From JBFHRE01 sp041746105 (GTDB lineage: Bacteria; Actinomycetota; Acidimicrobiia; Spongiisociales; ZC4RG35), in NCBI GenBank assembly GCA_041746105.1, contig JBGTHP010000041.1:7164-71163 (forward strand): 64,000 nucleotides of DNA. Direction: 5' to 3'. The position numbers and the translations under genes were made by a program. The notes beneath the pieces are model-generated. The model saw nothing but the letters and a program-made list of their open reading frames with translations. It was not told the origin of the DNA and did no database searches. Shown here piece by piece: positions 41,550 through 50,113 of the stretch (position 1 is its first letter; the number at the start of each line of letters is the position of its first letter).

Positions 41550-43678
41550 TCGATCTGAAGCACTTCAAATTCGACATCGACGAAGCGACCGCAATCGTCA
41601 CCATCGACCGATCGGATGACCCGATCAACACTTTGGGACCGGCGATCTTCGACGAGTTCTCGGCAATCCTCGATCGGATAGAAACCGATCCCGGGATCAA
41701 CGGCGCGGTGTTGGTTTCCGGCAAGGCCGATTTCATCGTTGGAGCCGACATTCGCTGGTTCGCCACGTTGGAGACTGCAGAACAGGCGACTGCCGCCATC
41801 GCCTCCGGGCAGATGATGTTCGGCCGCATCGAGCGACTTCATCAAACATTGGGCAAGCCGGTGGTGGTAGCAATTCACGGCGCGGCCCTTGGCGGCGGCC
41901 TCGAACTCGCCCTCTGTGGGGCGACGCGAATCGCCACCGATGACCCACGAACCAAACTCGGACAGCCAGAAGTACAACTGGGTCTGATCCCTGCGGGTGG
42001 AGGCACACAGCGCCTTCCCCGACTTGTCGGACTCTCCAGTGCTCTCGACATCATCCTCACCGGCAGGTCGGTCACCCCACGTCAGGCGTTGAAGATGGGA
42101 CTGGTCGACGAGGTGGTACCGAAAGAACGCCTGCTGGAAGTGGCGCGGGACCGCGCCCGCCGTCCGGGCGACGCCCCCAAGGCGAGGCGTATCAGCGCCA
42201 AAGCGGTGGGCGAAGTGGCACTCGAGAAGAACAAGGCGGGCCGCAGAGTCCTGTTCGCGCAAGCCGAGAAACGGGTGTTGCAGGAGACGAAAGGAAACTA
42301 CCCGGCGCCGGTGAAGGCTCTCGAGGCAATCCGGATCGGGATCGACGATGGCTTCGATCAAGGACTGGCGGCAGAAGCCCGATTTTTCGGTGAGCTGGTC
42401 GTTTCGCCTGAATCGCGTGCATTGAGGACGGTCTTTTTCGACCAAAGGGCATCGGAGAAGGAGAGGTTCTCAGATACCGCAATGGCGGTCCGCAAAGTGG
42501 CCGTTCTTGGCGGGGGGTTGATGGGAGGAGGCATCGCAGCGGTATCTGCGCTGAACGCAGGAGCCAGGGTGAGGATCAAAGAGGTTGACGAAGCGGGTGT
42601 CGGGCGCGGCCTCGGTTATGTGAGCCGTTATCTGGACGGCAGGGTAAAACGCCGCCGGCTGACTCCGTTCGAAGCCGAGCAAGCTCGCCTCCGAGTCACC
42701 GGCTCGCATCAGTGGGTCGGATTCGCGGGAACCGATCTGGTGATCGAGGCGGTCTTTGAAGACCTCGATGTCAAACGACAGATGATTGCCGACGCAGAGA
42801 GAGCTGTGAGTGGCGATTTCATCTTTGCCTCGAACACTTCCTCGCTTCCGATCAGCGCCATCGCCGAGGCTTCCCGGCAACCGGAGAACGTACTCGGAAT
42901 GCACTACTTCTCACCGGTGGAAAAGATGCCATTGCTCGAGGTGGTGATCACTTCCAAGACATCCTCGGAGGCCATTCAGATCGCCGTCGACTTTGGTCGT
43001 CGCCAAGGGAAAACCGTGATTGTCGTCAATGACGGCACCGGTTTCTACACCTCGCGCATTCTTGGTCCTTACGCAACCGAGGCGATGTTCCTGCTCGAAG
43101 AAGGCGCCGCGGTCGATGAGATCGATGCCGCCATGGCCTCTTGGGGGTTTCCGGTCGGACCGCTCCTGCTCTCCGACGAGGTCGGCCTCGACGTCGGTGC
43201 CAAGATCTCCAAAATCATGGTCGATGCGTTCGGAGATCGGATGCGACCGCCCGAGATGATGAACGGACTGATCACCGACGATCGCAAAGGCCGCAAAAAC
43301 GGGCGGGGTTATTATCGATACGACAAGGACGGCAAGAGAGGCGGGGTCGACAAGACGGTTTACGCAGCCTTGGGTCTAGGCCGACGCAACCCTATCCCGA
43401 CCGACCAGATTCAGGAACGCCTGGCTTTGCAGTTGATCAACGAGGCGGCGCGCTGCCTCGAGGAAGGCGTTCTCCGCAGTGCCAGGGATGGCGATATCGG
43501 CGCGGTTTTCGGGATTGGTTTCCCGCCATTCCGCGGTGGGCCGTTCTTGTGGGTGGACACGGTGGGCGTGTCGTGGGTTGTCGACCGCCTCGAGCACCAC
43601 AGAGCCACTCACGGCGAGAGATTTGCTCCGGCCAAAATCTTGATCAACGCGGCAGAAAACGGCACTCGGTTCCGGTGA
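41546..43678 (+). CDS. fadJ: Fatty-acid oxidation multifunctional protein, FadJ-like (enoyl-CoA hydratase / 3-hydroxyacyl-CoA dehydrogenase)
   Basis: A 710-residue fusion: crotonase domain (about 1-200) with GADIRWFATLE, the catalytic Glu regions in GLELALCGATRIA and GQPEVQLGL, then a 3-hydroxyacyl-CoA dehydrogenase domain (about 315-500; VLGGGLMGGGIA, MHYFSPVEKMPLLEV, NDGTGFYTSRILG) and a duplicated C-terminal domain. It hydrates and oxidises acyl-CoA intermediates, with FadI finishing the cycle. ATG overlaps the fadI stop. Complete, without frameshifts. Confidence 0.93.
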   Translation: MIDLKHFKFDIDEATAIVTIDRSDDPINTLGPAIFDEFSAILDRIETDPGINGAVLVSGKADFIVGADIRWFATLETAEQATAAIASGQMMFGRIERLHQTLGKPVVVAIHGAALGGGLELALCGATRIATDDPRTKLGQPEVQLGLIPAGGGTQRLPRLVGLSSALDIILTGRSVTPRQALKMGLVDEVVPKERLLEVARDRARRPGDAPKARRISAKAVGEVALEKNKAGRRVLFAQAEKRVLQETKGNYPAPVKALEAIRIGIDDGFDQGLAAEARFFGELVVSPESRALRTVFFDQRASEKERFSDTAMAVRKVAVLGGGLMGGGIAAVSALNAGARVRIKEVDEAGVGRGLGYVSRYLDGRVKRRRLTPFEAEQARLRVTGSHQWVGFAGTDLVIEAVFEDLDVKRQMIADAERAVSGDFIFASNTSSLPISAIAEASRQPENVLGMHYFSPVEKMPLLEVVITSKTSSEAIQIAVDFGRRQGKTVIVVNDGTGFYTSRILGPYATEAMFLLEEGAAVDEIDAAMASWGFPVGPLLLSDEVGLDVGAKISKIMVDAFGDRMRPPEMMNGLITDDRKGRKNGRGYYRYDKDGKRGGVDKTVYAALGLGRRNPIPTDQIQERLALQLINEAARCLEEGVLRSARDGDIGAVFGIGFPPFRGGPFLWVDTVGVSWVVDRLEHHRATHGERFAPAKILINAAENGTRFR

Positions 43679-43694
43679 AACCGGGGTGACGGAC

Positions 43695-43700
43695 TAGCCT
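43695..43700 (+). promoter_or_regulatory. Candidate -10 box (TAGCCT) for the DEAD-box helicase
   Basis: TAGCCT between fadJ and the helicase gene. Transcription starting around 43707 would give a leader of about 80 nt before the TTG start at 43786. Confidence 0.35.
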
Positions 43701-43785
43701 GATGGTGCGCACCGAGGGGTTGGCGGTTCGATCCACGGATCTGCCCTCGAACGCATACCGCGCATATATCGCAACAGGAACCTCC

Positions 43786-45018
43786 TTGACAAATACAGAA
43801 ACGTCCACGTTCTCCGACCTCGGAATGAGCGACCTCACCGTCTCAATACTTGAGAGAGCAGGAATCACTGCTCCGTTCCCGATTCAATGGATGACCATCC
43901 CAGACGCGATCGCCGGACGCGACGTTTGTGGCAAGGCTCAAACCGGTTCGGGAAAGACGCTCGCTTTTGGGCTACCGATCGTGGATCGGGTAGCCAAAGC
44001 CAAACCTCGCCATCCGCTCGCCCTCGTGCTGGTACCAACGCGTGAACTTTGTGTGCAGGTGGCGGCGGCCCTCGAGCCTTTTCTCACCGCCCGCTCGCTG
44101 GGGCTGGTCACGGTATACGGCGGAGCTTCGATCACCGACCAGATGGCGCGCCTCACCAAAGGGGTAGAGATGGTGGTCGCGACACCTGGACGGCTGATCG
44201 ATCTGCTCGAGCGCCAAGCGGTCAACCTCTCAGAGATATCCACCGTTGTCATCGACGAGGCCGACGAGATGGCGAATATGGGTTTTCTGCCGCAGGTCCA
44301 CGGAATCATGCGGCATGTGCCCAAAGAGTCACAGGTGATGTTGTTCTCGGCAACGCTCGACCAACGAGTCCAGTCCCTCGTCAACAGCTACCTCGACGAT
44401 CCCGTGTATCACAAGGTCATCTCCGAGACCACCACCGTCGAAACCTCGGAGCATCGGTTCCTCGAAGTTCACCATATGGACAAACCCAAGGTGGTGGCCC
44501 GGATCTCCGCAGGGTCGGAACGGACCATTGTCTTCGTACAGACAAAACGAAACTGCGACCGCGTGGCCGCCGACCTCCAGGACCTAGGCGTTGGTGCTCA
44601 AGCGATTCACGGGGACATCCCCCAGTACAAGAGGGAACGAACGCTGGATCGACTCCACAGCGGACGCACGACAGTCCTCGTTGCCACCAATGTGGCGGCA
44701 AGGGGCATCCATGTCGATGGACTCGACCTGGTGATCCATTACGACCCACCCGATGACGGCAAGACCTATCTCCATCGATCAGGCCGCACCGCCAGGGCAG
44801 GCAATGAAGGCCTGGTCGTGACCTTGGTCGAATGGGATCAGATTCACAATGTGAGGTTGATGCAAAAAGAGGCGGGCCTGCATGAACCGATCGTGAAGAT
44901 GTTCTCGAACGACGATCGTCTCGAGGATCTCTCCGATTGGAAACCTGAGCCGCTGGAACCGGCCAAGGCCAAGCCCCGTGTCAGCTCACGGCGCCGCTCC
45001 CGCAATCGTTTGCTCTAA
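43786..45018 (+). CDS. DEAD-box RNA helicase
   Basis: A 410-residue helicase with the core motifs: Q motif TAPFPIQW, motif I AQTGSGKTLAFG, motif Ia PTRELCVQV, motif II VIDEADEM, motif III SAT, motifs V and VI TNVAARGIHVDG and HRSGRTARAG, then a basic C-terminal tail (KPRVSSRRRSRNRLL). It unwinds structured RNA in ribosome assembly or mRNA decay. The TTG start has AGGAA 5 nt upstream; ATG or GTG codons 28 residues earlier (43702) are open but lack a site. Its stop overlaps a small reverse gene by 4 nt. Confidence 0.88.
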   Translation: MTNTETSTFSDLGMSDLTVSILERAGITAPFPIQWMTIPDAIAGRDVCGKAQTGSGKTLAFGLPIVDRVAKAKPRHPLALVLVPTRELCVQVAAALEPFLTARSLGLVTVYGGASITDQMARLTKGVEMVVATPGRLIDLLERQAVNLSEISTVVIDEADEMANMGFLPQVHGIMRHVPKESQVMLFSATLDQRVQSLVNSYLDDPVYHKVISETTTVETSEHRFLEVHHMDKPKVVARISAGSERTIVFVQTKRNCDRVAADLQDLGVGAQAIHGDIPQYKRERTLDRLHSGRTTVLVATNVAARGIHVDGLDLVIHYDPPDDGKTYLHRSGRTARAGNEGLVVTLVEWDQIHNVRLMQKEAGLHEPIVKMFSNDDRLEDLSDWKPEPLEPAKAKPRVSSRRRSRNRLL

Positions 45019-45236
45019 AAACCGCGCAGAGGTACTTGGTGGCCGGTCCGGTCGTCGATGGTGAAAACGAGACCTACATCGAGTTTCCAGGCAGGCATCA
45101 AAAAGTTGTGCCCGCACACGCCGACGACCCGAGCCATCATCACCCCGCCGCCGGTTGAGGGCCACAACTCCTCGTCGACCACCTCTGACGGCGATGCGCA
45201 CCCGCTCTCGGGACAGCCAATGTATTTGCCAGTCAT
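45015..45236 (-). CDS. Small protein with Cys/His pairs, unknown function
   Basis: A 73-residue protein with possible metal-binding residues: CPESGC near the N terminus and VCGHNF in the middle, then a beta-rich C-terminal part (PAWKLDVGLVFTIDD). Unrecognised. A strong AGGAGG sits 5 nt before the ATG, which is good evidence that it is translated. A GTG one codon earlier is also possible. Convergent with the helicase gene (4-nt overlap). Confidence 0.55.
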   Translation of the reverse strand: MTGKYIGCPESGCASPSEVVDEELWPSTGGGVMMARVVGVCGHNFLMPAWKLDVGLVFTIDDRTGHQVPLRGF

Positions 45237-45349
45237 CACGACCTCCTCGGGGATTCCCGGGATCCGGCCGGATTGAGCAGAATGCTGCGATCAGGCCGAG
45301 CTCATAGATGACTCGTCGGCCCTTCCGACTGTGAGTTGCGTGGAACGGC

Positions 45350-46003
45350 TCAGGCCATCCTGGTGCGAATCAGTTCGAGAATCGTCGCCACCGCACCCAC
45401 TCTGAAACCACCGGGGATGATGATGTCGGCGTGGCGCTTGGAAGGTTCGACAAACTCGAGGTGCATCGGACGAACCGTCGCCAGGTACTGAGCCACAACC
45501 GCCTCGGCGTTTCTCCCCCGCTCCCGCAAGTCTCGTTCGATCCGGCGAGCCAGGCGAAGATCGGCGTCTGTATCGACGTAGACCCGCAAGTCCATCAAGT
45601 CCCTCAAATCGCGCTCGGCCAGCACCAGGATTCCTTCGAGAACAACAACCGGTGCCGGGGCCACTGTCACGGTGGTCTCGCCCCGGAGATGCTGGGCGAA
45701 GTCGTAGACGGGCTGCTCGAAGGGCAGTCCAGCTCGGAGGGCTTCCAGGTGACCAACCAGCAGGTCGGTCTCGAGCGAATCAGGGTGGTCGTAATTCACC
45801 CGGCTCCTCTGCTCGAAGGTGAGAGCGGGGAGATGCCGGTAGTAGGCGTCGTGTTTGATATAGGCGACACCTTCGATCGTCTCGACGAGGGCTTCGGCAA
45901 TCGTGGTCTTCCCAGAACCCGATCCACCGGCGATCCCGATGATGAGTGGTGAGTTGACCGCCCAGTCGGCGTGATCGAACTGCTGAGGTGTTCTCGTGAC
46001 CAT
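45350..46003 (-). CDS. udk: Uridine kinase
   Basis: A 217-residue kinase of the uridine kinase/PRK family: P-loop GGSGSGKTT, the substrate loop with IKHDAYYRHLP and NYDHPDSLETDLL, VVVLEGILVLAE, and the lid RRIERDLRERGRN. It phosphorylates uridine and cytidine in the salvage path. I prefer the ATG at 46003, which has TACCCT 8 nt upstream; a start at 46024 would add seven residues. Divergent from the SRPBCC gene. Confidence 0.92.
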   Translation of the reverse strand: MVTRTPQQFDHADWAVNSPLIIGIAGGSGSGKTTIAEALVETIEGVAYIKHDAYYRHLPALTFEQRSRVNYDHPDSLETDLLVGHLEALRAGLPFEQPVYDFAQHLRGETTVTVAPAPVVVLEGILVLAERDLRDLMDLRVYVDTDADLRLARRIERDLRERGRNAEAVVAQYLATVRPMHLEFVEPSKRHADIIIPGGFRVGAVATILELIRTRMA

Positions 46004-46011
46004 CGTCCACG

Positions 46012-46017
46012 AGGGTA
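46012..46017 (-). promoter_or_regulatory. -10 box (TACCCT) near-leaderless promoter for udk
   Basis: TACCCT, 8 nt, then the ATG at 46003. Confidence 0.4.
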
Positions 46018-46092
46018 ACTGCAACAGGTGGTCAGGGACCGTCCACGCCGGGCGAGGTGTCTGCCATCACAGCATCCGTCTTGAGCACTCTT

Positions 46093-46125
46093 TATCGCTA
46101 CCGCGATAGCCCGACTACGGTCGGG
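46093..46125 (+). promoter_or_regulatory. Two tandem inverted repeats over the SRPBCC promoter, candidate operators
   Basis: TATCGC-TACC-GCGATA (46093-46108) and CCCGAC-TACG-GTCGGG (46110-46125), each perfect with a 4-bp centre. The second contains the -10 box TACGGT (46116-46121), which lies 6 nt before the ATG, so a bound repressor would block the leaderless promoter. Confidence 0.55.
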
Positions 46126-46127
46126 AC

Positions 46128-46556
46128 ATGTCTCTCATCACGCGGGTTATCGACGTCGGCGCTCCAGTCTCCGAGGTCTTTGCGACGATGGCCGACTTTC
46201 GAACCCTCCCCGAGTGGGATCCAGGGTCGATCGACTCGACCCAGGTCGAGGGCGATGGTCCGGGAGTCGGCGCCAGTTACAAGGTGACCGTCGAGTTCAA
46301 CGGCAAACAGTTGCCGATGTTGTACCAAACCGTCGTTCTCGAAGAAAACTCTCGCATCGTGTTGGAAGGTACCGGGGCCTTGGTCGACGCCACCGACGAC
46401 ATCGGGTTCGAGGCTACCGCCACCGGCACCAGGGTCACCTACCAGGCCAATCTGAGGTTCAAGGGTCTAGTTCGCGTGGTCGAACCACTCTTCAAGAAAC
46501 GGTTCGAGCATCTAGGCGACGAAGCGGCAGCCGGAATCCTCGGTCGATTCGCCTGA
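46128..46556 (+). CDS. SRPBCC (polyketide cyclase-like) family protein
   Basis: A 142-residue START/SRPBCC-fold protein: ITRVIDVGAPVSEVFATMADF, the PEWDPG loop and the terminal helix with EHLGDEAAAGILGRF. Members bind hydrophobic ligands or act as cyclases and hydrolases; the specific role is unknown. ATG decided by TACGGT 6 nt upstream. It lies far from the cox genes, so I do not call it CoxG. Confidence 0.85.
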   Translation: MSLITRVIDVGAPVSEVFATMADFRTLPEWDPGSIDSTQVEGDGPGVGASYKVTVEFNGKQLPMLYQTVVLEENSRIVLEGTGALVDATDDIGFEATATGTRVTYQANLRFKGLVRVVEPLFKKRFEHLGDEAAAGILGRFA

Positions 46557-46865
46557 CGTCGGAACCTCCCCGAGCAATGGGCACTCAATCGGAGCCTCCA
46601 CCTCCACGGGTGATGCGTCAGATGACCGAACGGGATACTGCGTAGAGAAGCAGAAGCAGAACAGGCAGCAGACCCCCGTAGGAGCGGAGGCGGGAGGCGG
46701 GTGCCGGTCGGTGAACGTGGAACTGTGTCATGGTTTGTCCTCGGTGCATATGACGTTTGCTGGAACCGGTCGGTTCCATCAATCGAGGGAATTCCCTGCC
46801 TCCAGATACATCGATCGGCGGTCACGGGTAGCTTTTGGTGGCCACGCCAAAGAAGAGGAGACACC
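46557..46865. other. Intergenic region upstream of trpB2
   Basis: About 310 nt. Holds a possible reverse-strand small gene (46618-46731), a hairpin GGAACC-GGTC-GGTTCC (46762-46777), a 12-bp palindrome AGGGAATTCCCT (46786-46797) and a candidate -10 box TAGCTT (46829-46834) for trpB2. No tryptophan-rich leader peptide with a competing-hairpin arrangement is evident. Confidence 0.5.
46618..46731 (-). CDS. Possible 37-residue single-helix membrane peptide
   Basis: A frame encoding MTQFHVHRPAP, a basic stretch, and a strong hydrophobic helix (GLLPVLLLLLYAV). The ATG has GAGGA 7 nt upstream. Too short for family assignment; the combination of a good ribosome-binding site and a clean helix makes it worth testing. 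Confidence 0.35.
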   Translation of the reverse strand: MTQFHVHRPAPASRLRSYGGLLPVLLLLLYAVSRSVI

Positions 46866-48230
46866 ATGTCAGAGCTGACCAAGATCATGCTCGAGGAGTC
46901 CGAGATGCCAACCACCTGGTACAACGTGGTGCCGGACCTCCCGACCCCACCTCCACCACCGCTCCATCCCGGTACCCATCAACCGATCGGTCCCGACGAT
47001 CTCGCCCCGCTTTTTCCGATGGCACTCATCATGCAAGAGGTGACAGGCGATCGGTACGTCGACATCCCGGGAGAAGTTCTCGACGTCTACCGGCTGTGGC
47101 GACCTTCCCCCTTGTACAGGGCTCATCGGCTGGAAAAACTTCTCGAGACCCCGGCTCGCATCTATTACAAATACGAAGGCGTCAGTCCGGCAGGGTCACA
47201 CAAACCCAACACCGCCGTTCCGCAGGCCTATTACAACTCGGTTGAGGGCACCCGCAAGTTGACCACCGAGACCGGCGCCGGTCAATGGGGCTCGGCGCTT
47301 GCTTTTGCCACGGCCCAGTACGGCATCGAGTGCGAGATATGGCAGGTAAGGGCCTCGTTCGATCAGAAGCCATACCGGCGAACCCTGATGGAGGTCTGGG
47401 GGGCCACGGTCCACCCATCACCCTCGGAGCTCACGGAGGCCGGGCGCAAGATTCTCGCCATGGACCCGGCGTCCCCTGGCTCGCTCGGGATCGCAATTTC
47501 CGAGGCGGTCGAAATGGCGGCTCAGGATCCGACAGTCAAATACGCGCTCGGGTCGGTTCTGAATCACGTGCTCATGCACCAGACGATCATCGGTGAAGAG
47601 GCGCTGCTTCAACTGGCCAAGGTCGGGGAAACCCCCGACCTCTTGGTCGGCTGCACCGGAGGCGGCTCCAACTTCGGTGGGTTGTCGTTCCCCTTCCTGA
47701 GAGAGAAGCTGGCCGGCAAGATGAGTCCCACCATCCGTTGCGTCGAACCGGCGGCATGCCCATCACTCACCAAGGGCGAATATCGCTATGACTTCGGCGA
47801 CACGCTGGGGATGACTCCACTGGTCAAGATGCACACTCTCGGCCACGATTTCATACCGGACCCGATCCACGCAGGCGGCCTCCGATATCACGGCATGGCG
47901 CCGTTGGTCAGCCATCTCTACGAGCTGGGGTTGGTCGAGGCGGAGGCCATTCACCAAACCGAGTGTTTCGAGGCCGCCCTCCTGTTTGCGAGGAGCGAGG
48001 GAATCCTCCCCGCGCCTGAGCCGACGCACGCCATCGCGGCTGCCGTTCGCGAGGCCCGCCTCTGCCGCGAGACCGGGGAAGAAAAGGTCATCCTCACCGC
48101 CCTCTGCGGCCATGGGCATTTCGACCTGAAGGCGTACGAGTCCTATCTCAGCGGAAACCTCGAGGACTACGACTATCCAGCGGACAAGGTCGCCGACGCC
48201 ATGTCGCGAGTGCCGGTGGTGAACGGCTGA
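46866..48230 (+). CDS. trpB2: Tryptophan synthase beta-like protein, TrpB2 type
   Basis: A 454-residue PLP enzyme: the lysine in SPAGSHKPNTAVPQ, the ETGAGQWGSALAFA loop, the phosphate-binding CTGGGSNFGG, and the extended N terminus and C-terminal insert of the TrpB2 class. TrpB2 makes tryptophan from indole and serine and works without the alpha subunit or with a different partner. No trpA lies in this window. The ATG has GAGGAG upstream. Confidence 0.93.
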   Translation: MSELTKIMLEESEMPTTWYNVVPDLPTPPPPPLHPGTHQPIGPDDLAPLFPMALIMQEVTGDRYVDIPGEVLDVYRLWRPSPLYRAHRLEKLLETPARIYYKYEGVSPAGSHKPNTAVPQAYYNSVEGTRKLTTETGAGQWGSALAFATAQYGIECEIWQVRASFDQKPYRRTLMEVWGATVHPSPSELTEAGRKILAMDPASPGSLGIAISEAVEMAAQDPTVKYALGSVLNHVLMHQTIIGEEALLQLAKVGETPDLLVGCTGGGSNFGGLSFPFLREKLAGKMSPTIRCVEPAACPSLTKGEYRYDFGDTLGMTPLVKMHTLGHDFIPDPIHAGGLRYHGMAPLVSHLYELGLVEAEAIHQTECFEAALLFARSEGILPAPEPTHAIAAAVREARLCRETGEEKVILTALCGHGHFDLKAYESYLSGNLEDYDYPADKVADAMSRVPVVNG

Positions 48231-48240
48231 TGCGAACCGA

Positions 48241-48831
48241 TTGCGTGTCCGCGGTGTAGACCAATCGAGTGACCAAGGACCGGATCACATAACTGAATCG
48301 GAACTGATCGAAGAAGCCCGTGATGGCGACACTTCTGCATTTGCAGACTTGATACGGACCCATCAGGCCACAGCACTACGGGTGGCCTTCGTCGTCACGT
48401 CGTCGGCCGCCGACGCCGAAGACGTAGTTCAAGAGGCATTTGTCAAGGCATGGCGGGCTCTCGGCCACTTCCGTTCAGGCTCCGAGTTCCGACCGTGGCT
48501 CTTGAAGATCGTCTCGAACGAGGCAAAGAACAAAGTGAGGGCTCGCGGCCGCCGCCAGATGAGAGACCACCGCTTTGCGATTCCAGAGATGATCGAAACC
48601 GGACCAGAGACCGCGACCATCGAAGAAGAAACCCGTCACAGGGTCTGGGAGGCCGTCACCCGGTTGGGCGAGGAGGAGAGACGAACCGTGATCTGCAGAT
48701 ACCTACTCGAGTTGTCGGAGCGCGAGACCGCCGAGCTGCTGGGAATTCCGCCGGGAACGGTGAAGTCCCGACTCGATCGGGCTCGCCGCAGTCTTGCCTC
48801 GCTCTTGGAAACCGAGAGGACTCAATCGTGA
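48241..48831 (+). CDS. ECF-type RNA polymerase sigma factor
   Basis: A 196-residue sigma-70 family factor: region 2 with FADLIRTHQATALRVAF and DAEDVVQEAFVKAWRALG, a linker, and region 4 with SERETAELLGIPPGTVKSRLDRARR. It redirects RNA polymerase to a stress regulon. TTG is the only plausible start downstream of the in-frame stop; the next in-frame start is too far in. Overlaps the next gene by 4 nt (GTGA), a membrane protein likely to be its anti-sigma factor. Confidence 0.88.
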   Translation: MRVRGVDQSSDQGPDHITESELIEEARDGDTSAFADLIRTHQATALRVAFVVTSSAADAEDVVQEAFVKAWRALGHFRSGSEFRPWLLKIVSNEAKNKVRARGRRQMRDHRFAIPEMIETGPETATIEEETRHRVWEAVTRLGEEERRTVICRYLLELSERETAELLGIPPGTVKSRLDRARRSLASLLETERTQS

Positions 48832-49520
48832 CCGACCTCGATCAAATGCTCAGGTCACTTCCCCTACACGTCTCATGGCCTGACGAATCAGACCTGGCGC
48901 CGGCGGTCGTGGCAAGGCTCCTGCCACGAAACGATCGCCGCTGGTTAAAACGCCTTGCACCGGTGGTGGCGATCAGCCTGGTCCTGATCGCCGCGCCATC
49001 CACCAGAGAACGCGTTCTTGCGTTCTTTGGATTGCGGGGCCTGACCGTAGAACAGGGCTCCCCGATCGAGCCCGGAGTTGTGCGTGATCTAGGAGAGGAG
49101 ATCACACTGGAGGATGCCGAAAAGCTGGCCGGGCGGACTTTGGGGGCGAGCCGGCTTGGTGTCCCGGATAGACAGTTCCGCGATCCTGAGGGACGGATCT
49201 GGCTGATGTTCGGATCATCAGAGTCGAGTCGTAATGGCGCCTTGGTGACCATCTTTGATGCTGACACGACGCCGGCGATCCTCAAGCGGTTGGGCGACCC
49301 TCAGACCCAAGCCGTACAGGTGTTGGTGCGAGGCGAGCCTGGTCTCTGGCTGACGGGCGATGACCACTCCGTCTTCTTCGAGTCGGCGTCGAGAACCGAG
49401 CTCGTGGCCGGACGCCTAAGCGACAACGCCCTCATCTGGCAGTCGGGCAGGCACACCCTACGACTCGAGGCAGATCTGGATTTGGAGCAAGCGTTGATCA
49501 TCGCAGAATCATTCGATTGA
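48828..49520 (+). CDS. Single-helix membrane protein, putative anti-sigma factor
   Basis: A 230-residue protein with a short cytoplasmic N terminus (1-38), a membrane helix (about 42-57, LAPVVAISLVLIAA) and an extracytoplasmic beta-rich domain (about 75-230; GRIWLMFGSSES, SVFFESASRTELVAG). No zinc-binding HxxxCxxC motif is seen, so a ZAS-type anti-sigma is excluded; function is inferred from coupling to the sigma gene. GTG start overlaps the sigma stop. Confidence 0.7.
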   Translation: MTDLDQMLRSLPLHVSWPDESDLAPAVVARLLPRNDRRWLKRLAPVVAISLVLIAAPSTRERVLAFFGLRGLTVEQGSPIEPGVVRDLGEEITLEDAEKLAGRTLGASRLGVPDRQFRDPEGRIWLMFGSSESSRNGALVTIFDADTTPAILKRLGDPQTQAVQVLVRGEPGLWLTGDDHSVFFESASRTELVAGRLSDNALIWQSGRHTLRLEADLDLEQALIIAESFD

Positions 49521-49565
49521 GAACCTTTACAGGCTCGGTGGTGTATTACGGGTGAGGAGGAACTC

Positions 49566-50057
49566 ATGAAACGATCACTACGGGTCATCATCATCGCCGG
49601 CGCCACGTTCTCGGCCACCGCCATCCCTGCTTGGGCCGGCGGCGGGGGGTGCCACCGCGACGCCACGGACGCCCCGACCTCGACCGTCGAAATCCAGGCC
49701 AACTGCTTCTCGCCAAACATCATCCGCACGGTGCCAGGGGAGACGATCACTTTCCACAACCGGGACCTCTATGGCCACAACCTGGTCGGTCACCACTGGG
49801 GCGTTTTTGACGAGATTTCGGCGAGCGGTTTCGAGATCAAATTCGACACAGAGGGCATCTATCCGTTCGCCTGCACCGTTCACGCTGGAATGGTCGGGGC
49901 CATCGTCGTCGCGGCAAACCCGGCCGACAGTTCGCGATCTGACGTACCGGTGGACGGGTCGGAACAGAAGCCGGATCTCAAGTCTTCGATCGTGGTCCCC
50001 GGCTTGGGAGTGATCGGATTGACCGTTCTCGCCGCCTGGTGGCGTCGCCGTGACTAA
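49566..50057 (+). CDS. Membrane-anchored cupredoxin (blue copper protein)
   Basis: A 163-residue exported protein: signal peptide (residues 1-24), a plastocyanin-like domain with the type 1 copper ligands His71 (YGHNL), Cys103, His106 and Met109 (ACTVHAGM), and a C-terminal membrane helix (about 140-158) followed by WWRRRD. It carries electrons outside the membrane, or binds copper. The ATG has GAGGAGGA 4-6 nt upstream. Confidence 0.88.
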   Translation: MKRSLRVIIIAGATFSATAIPAWAGGGGCHRDATDAPTSTVEIQANCFSPNIIRTVPGETITFHNRDLYGHNLVGHHWGVFDEISASGFEIKFDTEGIYPFACTVHAGMVGAIVVAANPADSSRSDVPVDGSEQKPDLKSSIVVPGLGVIGLTVLAAWWRRRD

Positions 50058-50113
50058 GCCTTACCCGCGGCCGCCAACTTCCGACGGGACAACCCGTACA
50101 GGAGAAGACCGAT

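Noticed and set aside
46128..46556. SRPBCC gene as CoxG of the CO-dehydrogenase locus.
   Set aside because: It lies more than 20 kb away, with its own promoter, and the family is too broad to name it CoxG.
46701..46865. A frame running into trpB2 that contains two adjacent tryptophans, suggesting a trp leader peptide.
   Set aside because: It is simply the in-frame upstream part of the trpB2 frame; there is no separate stop, no run of Trp codons with competing hairpins and no terminator.
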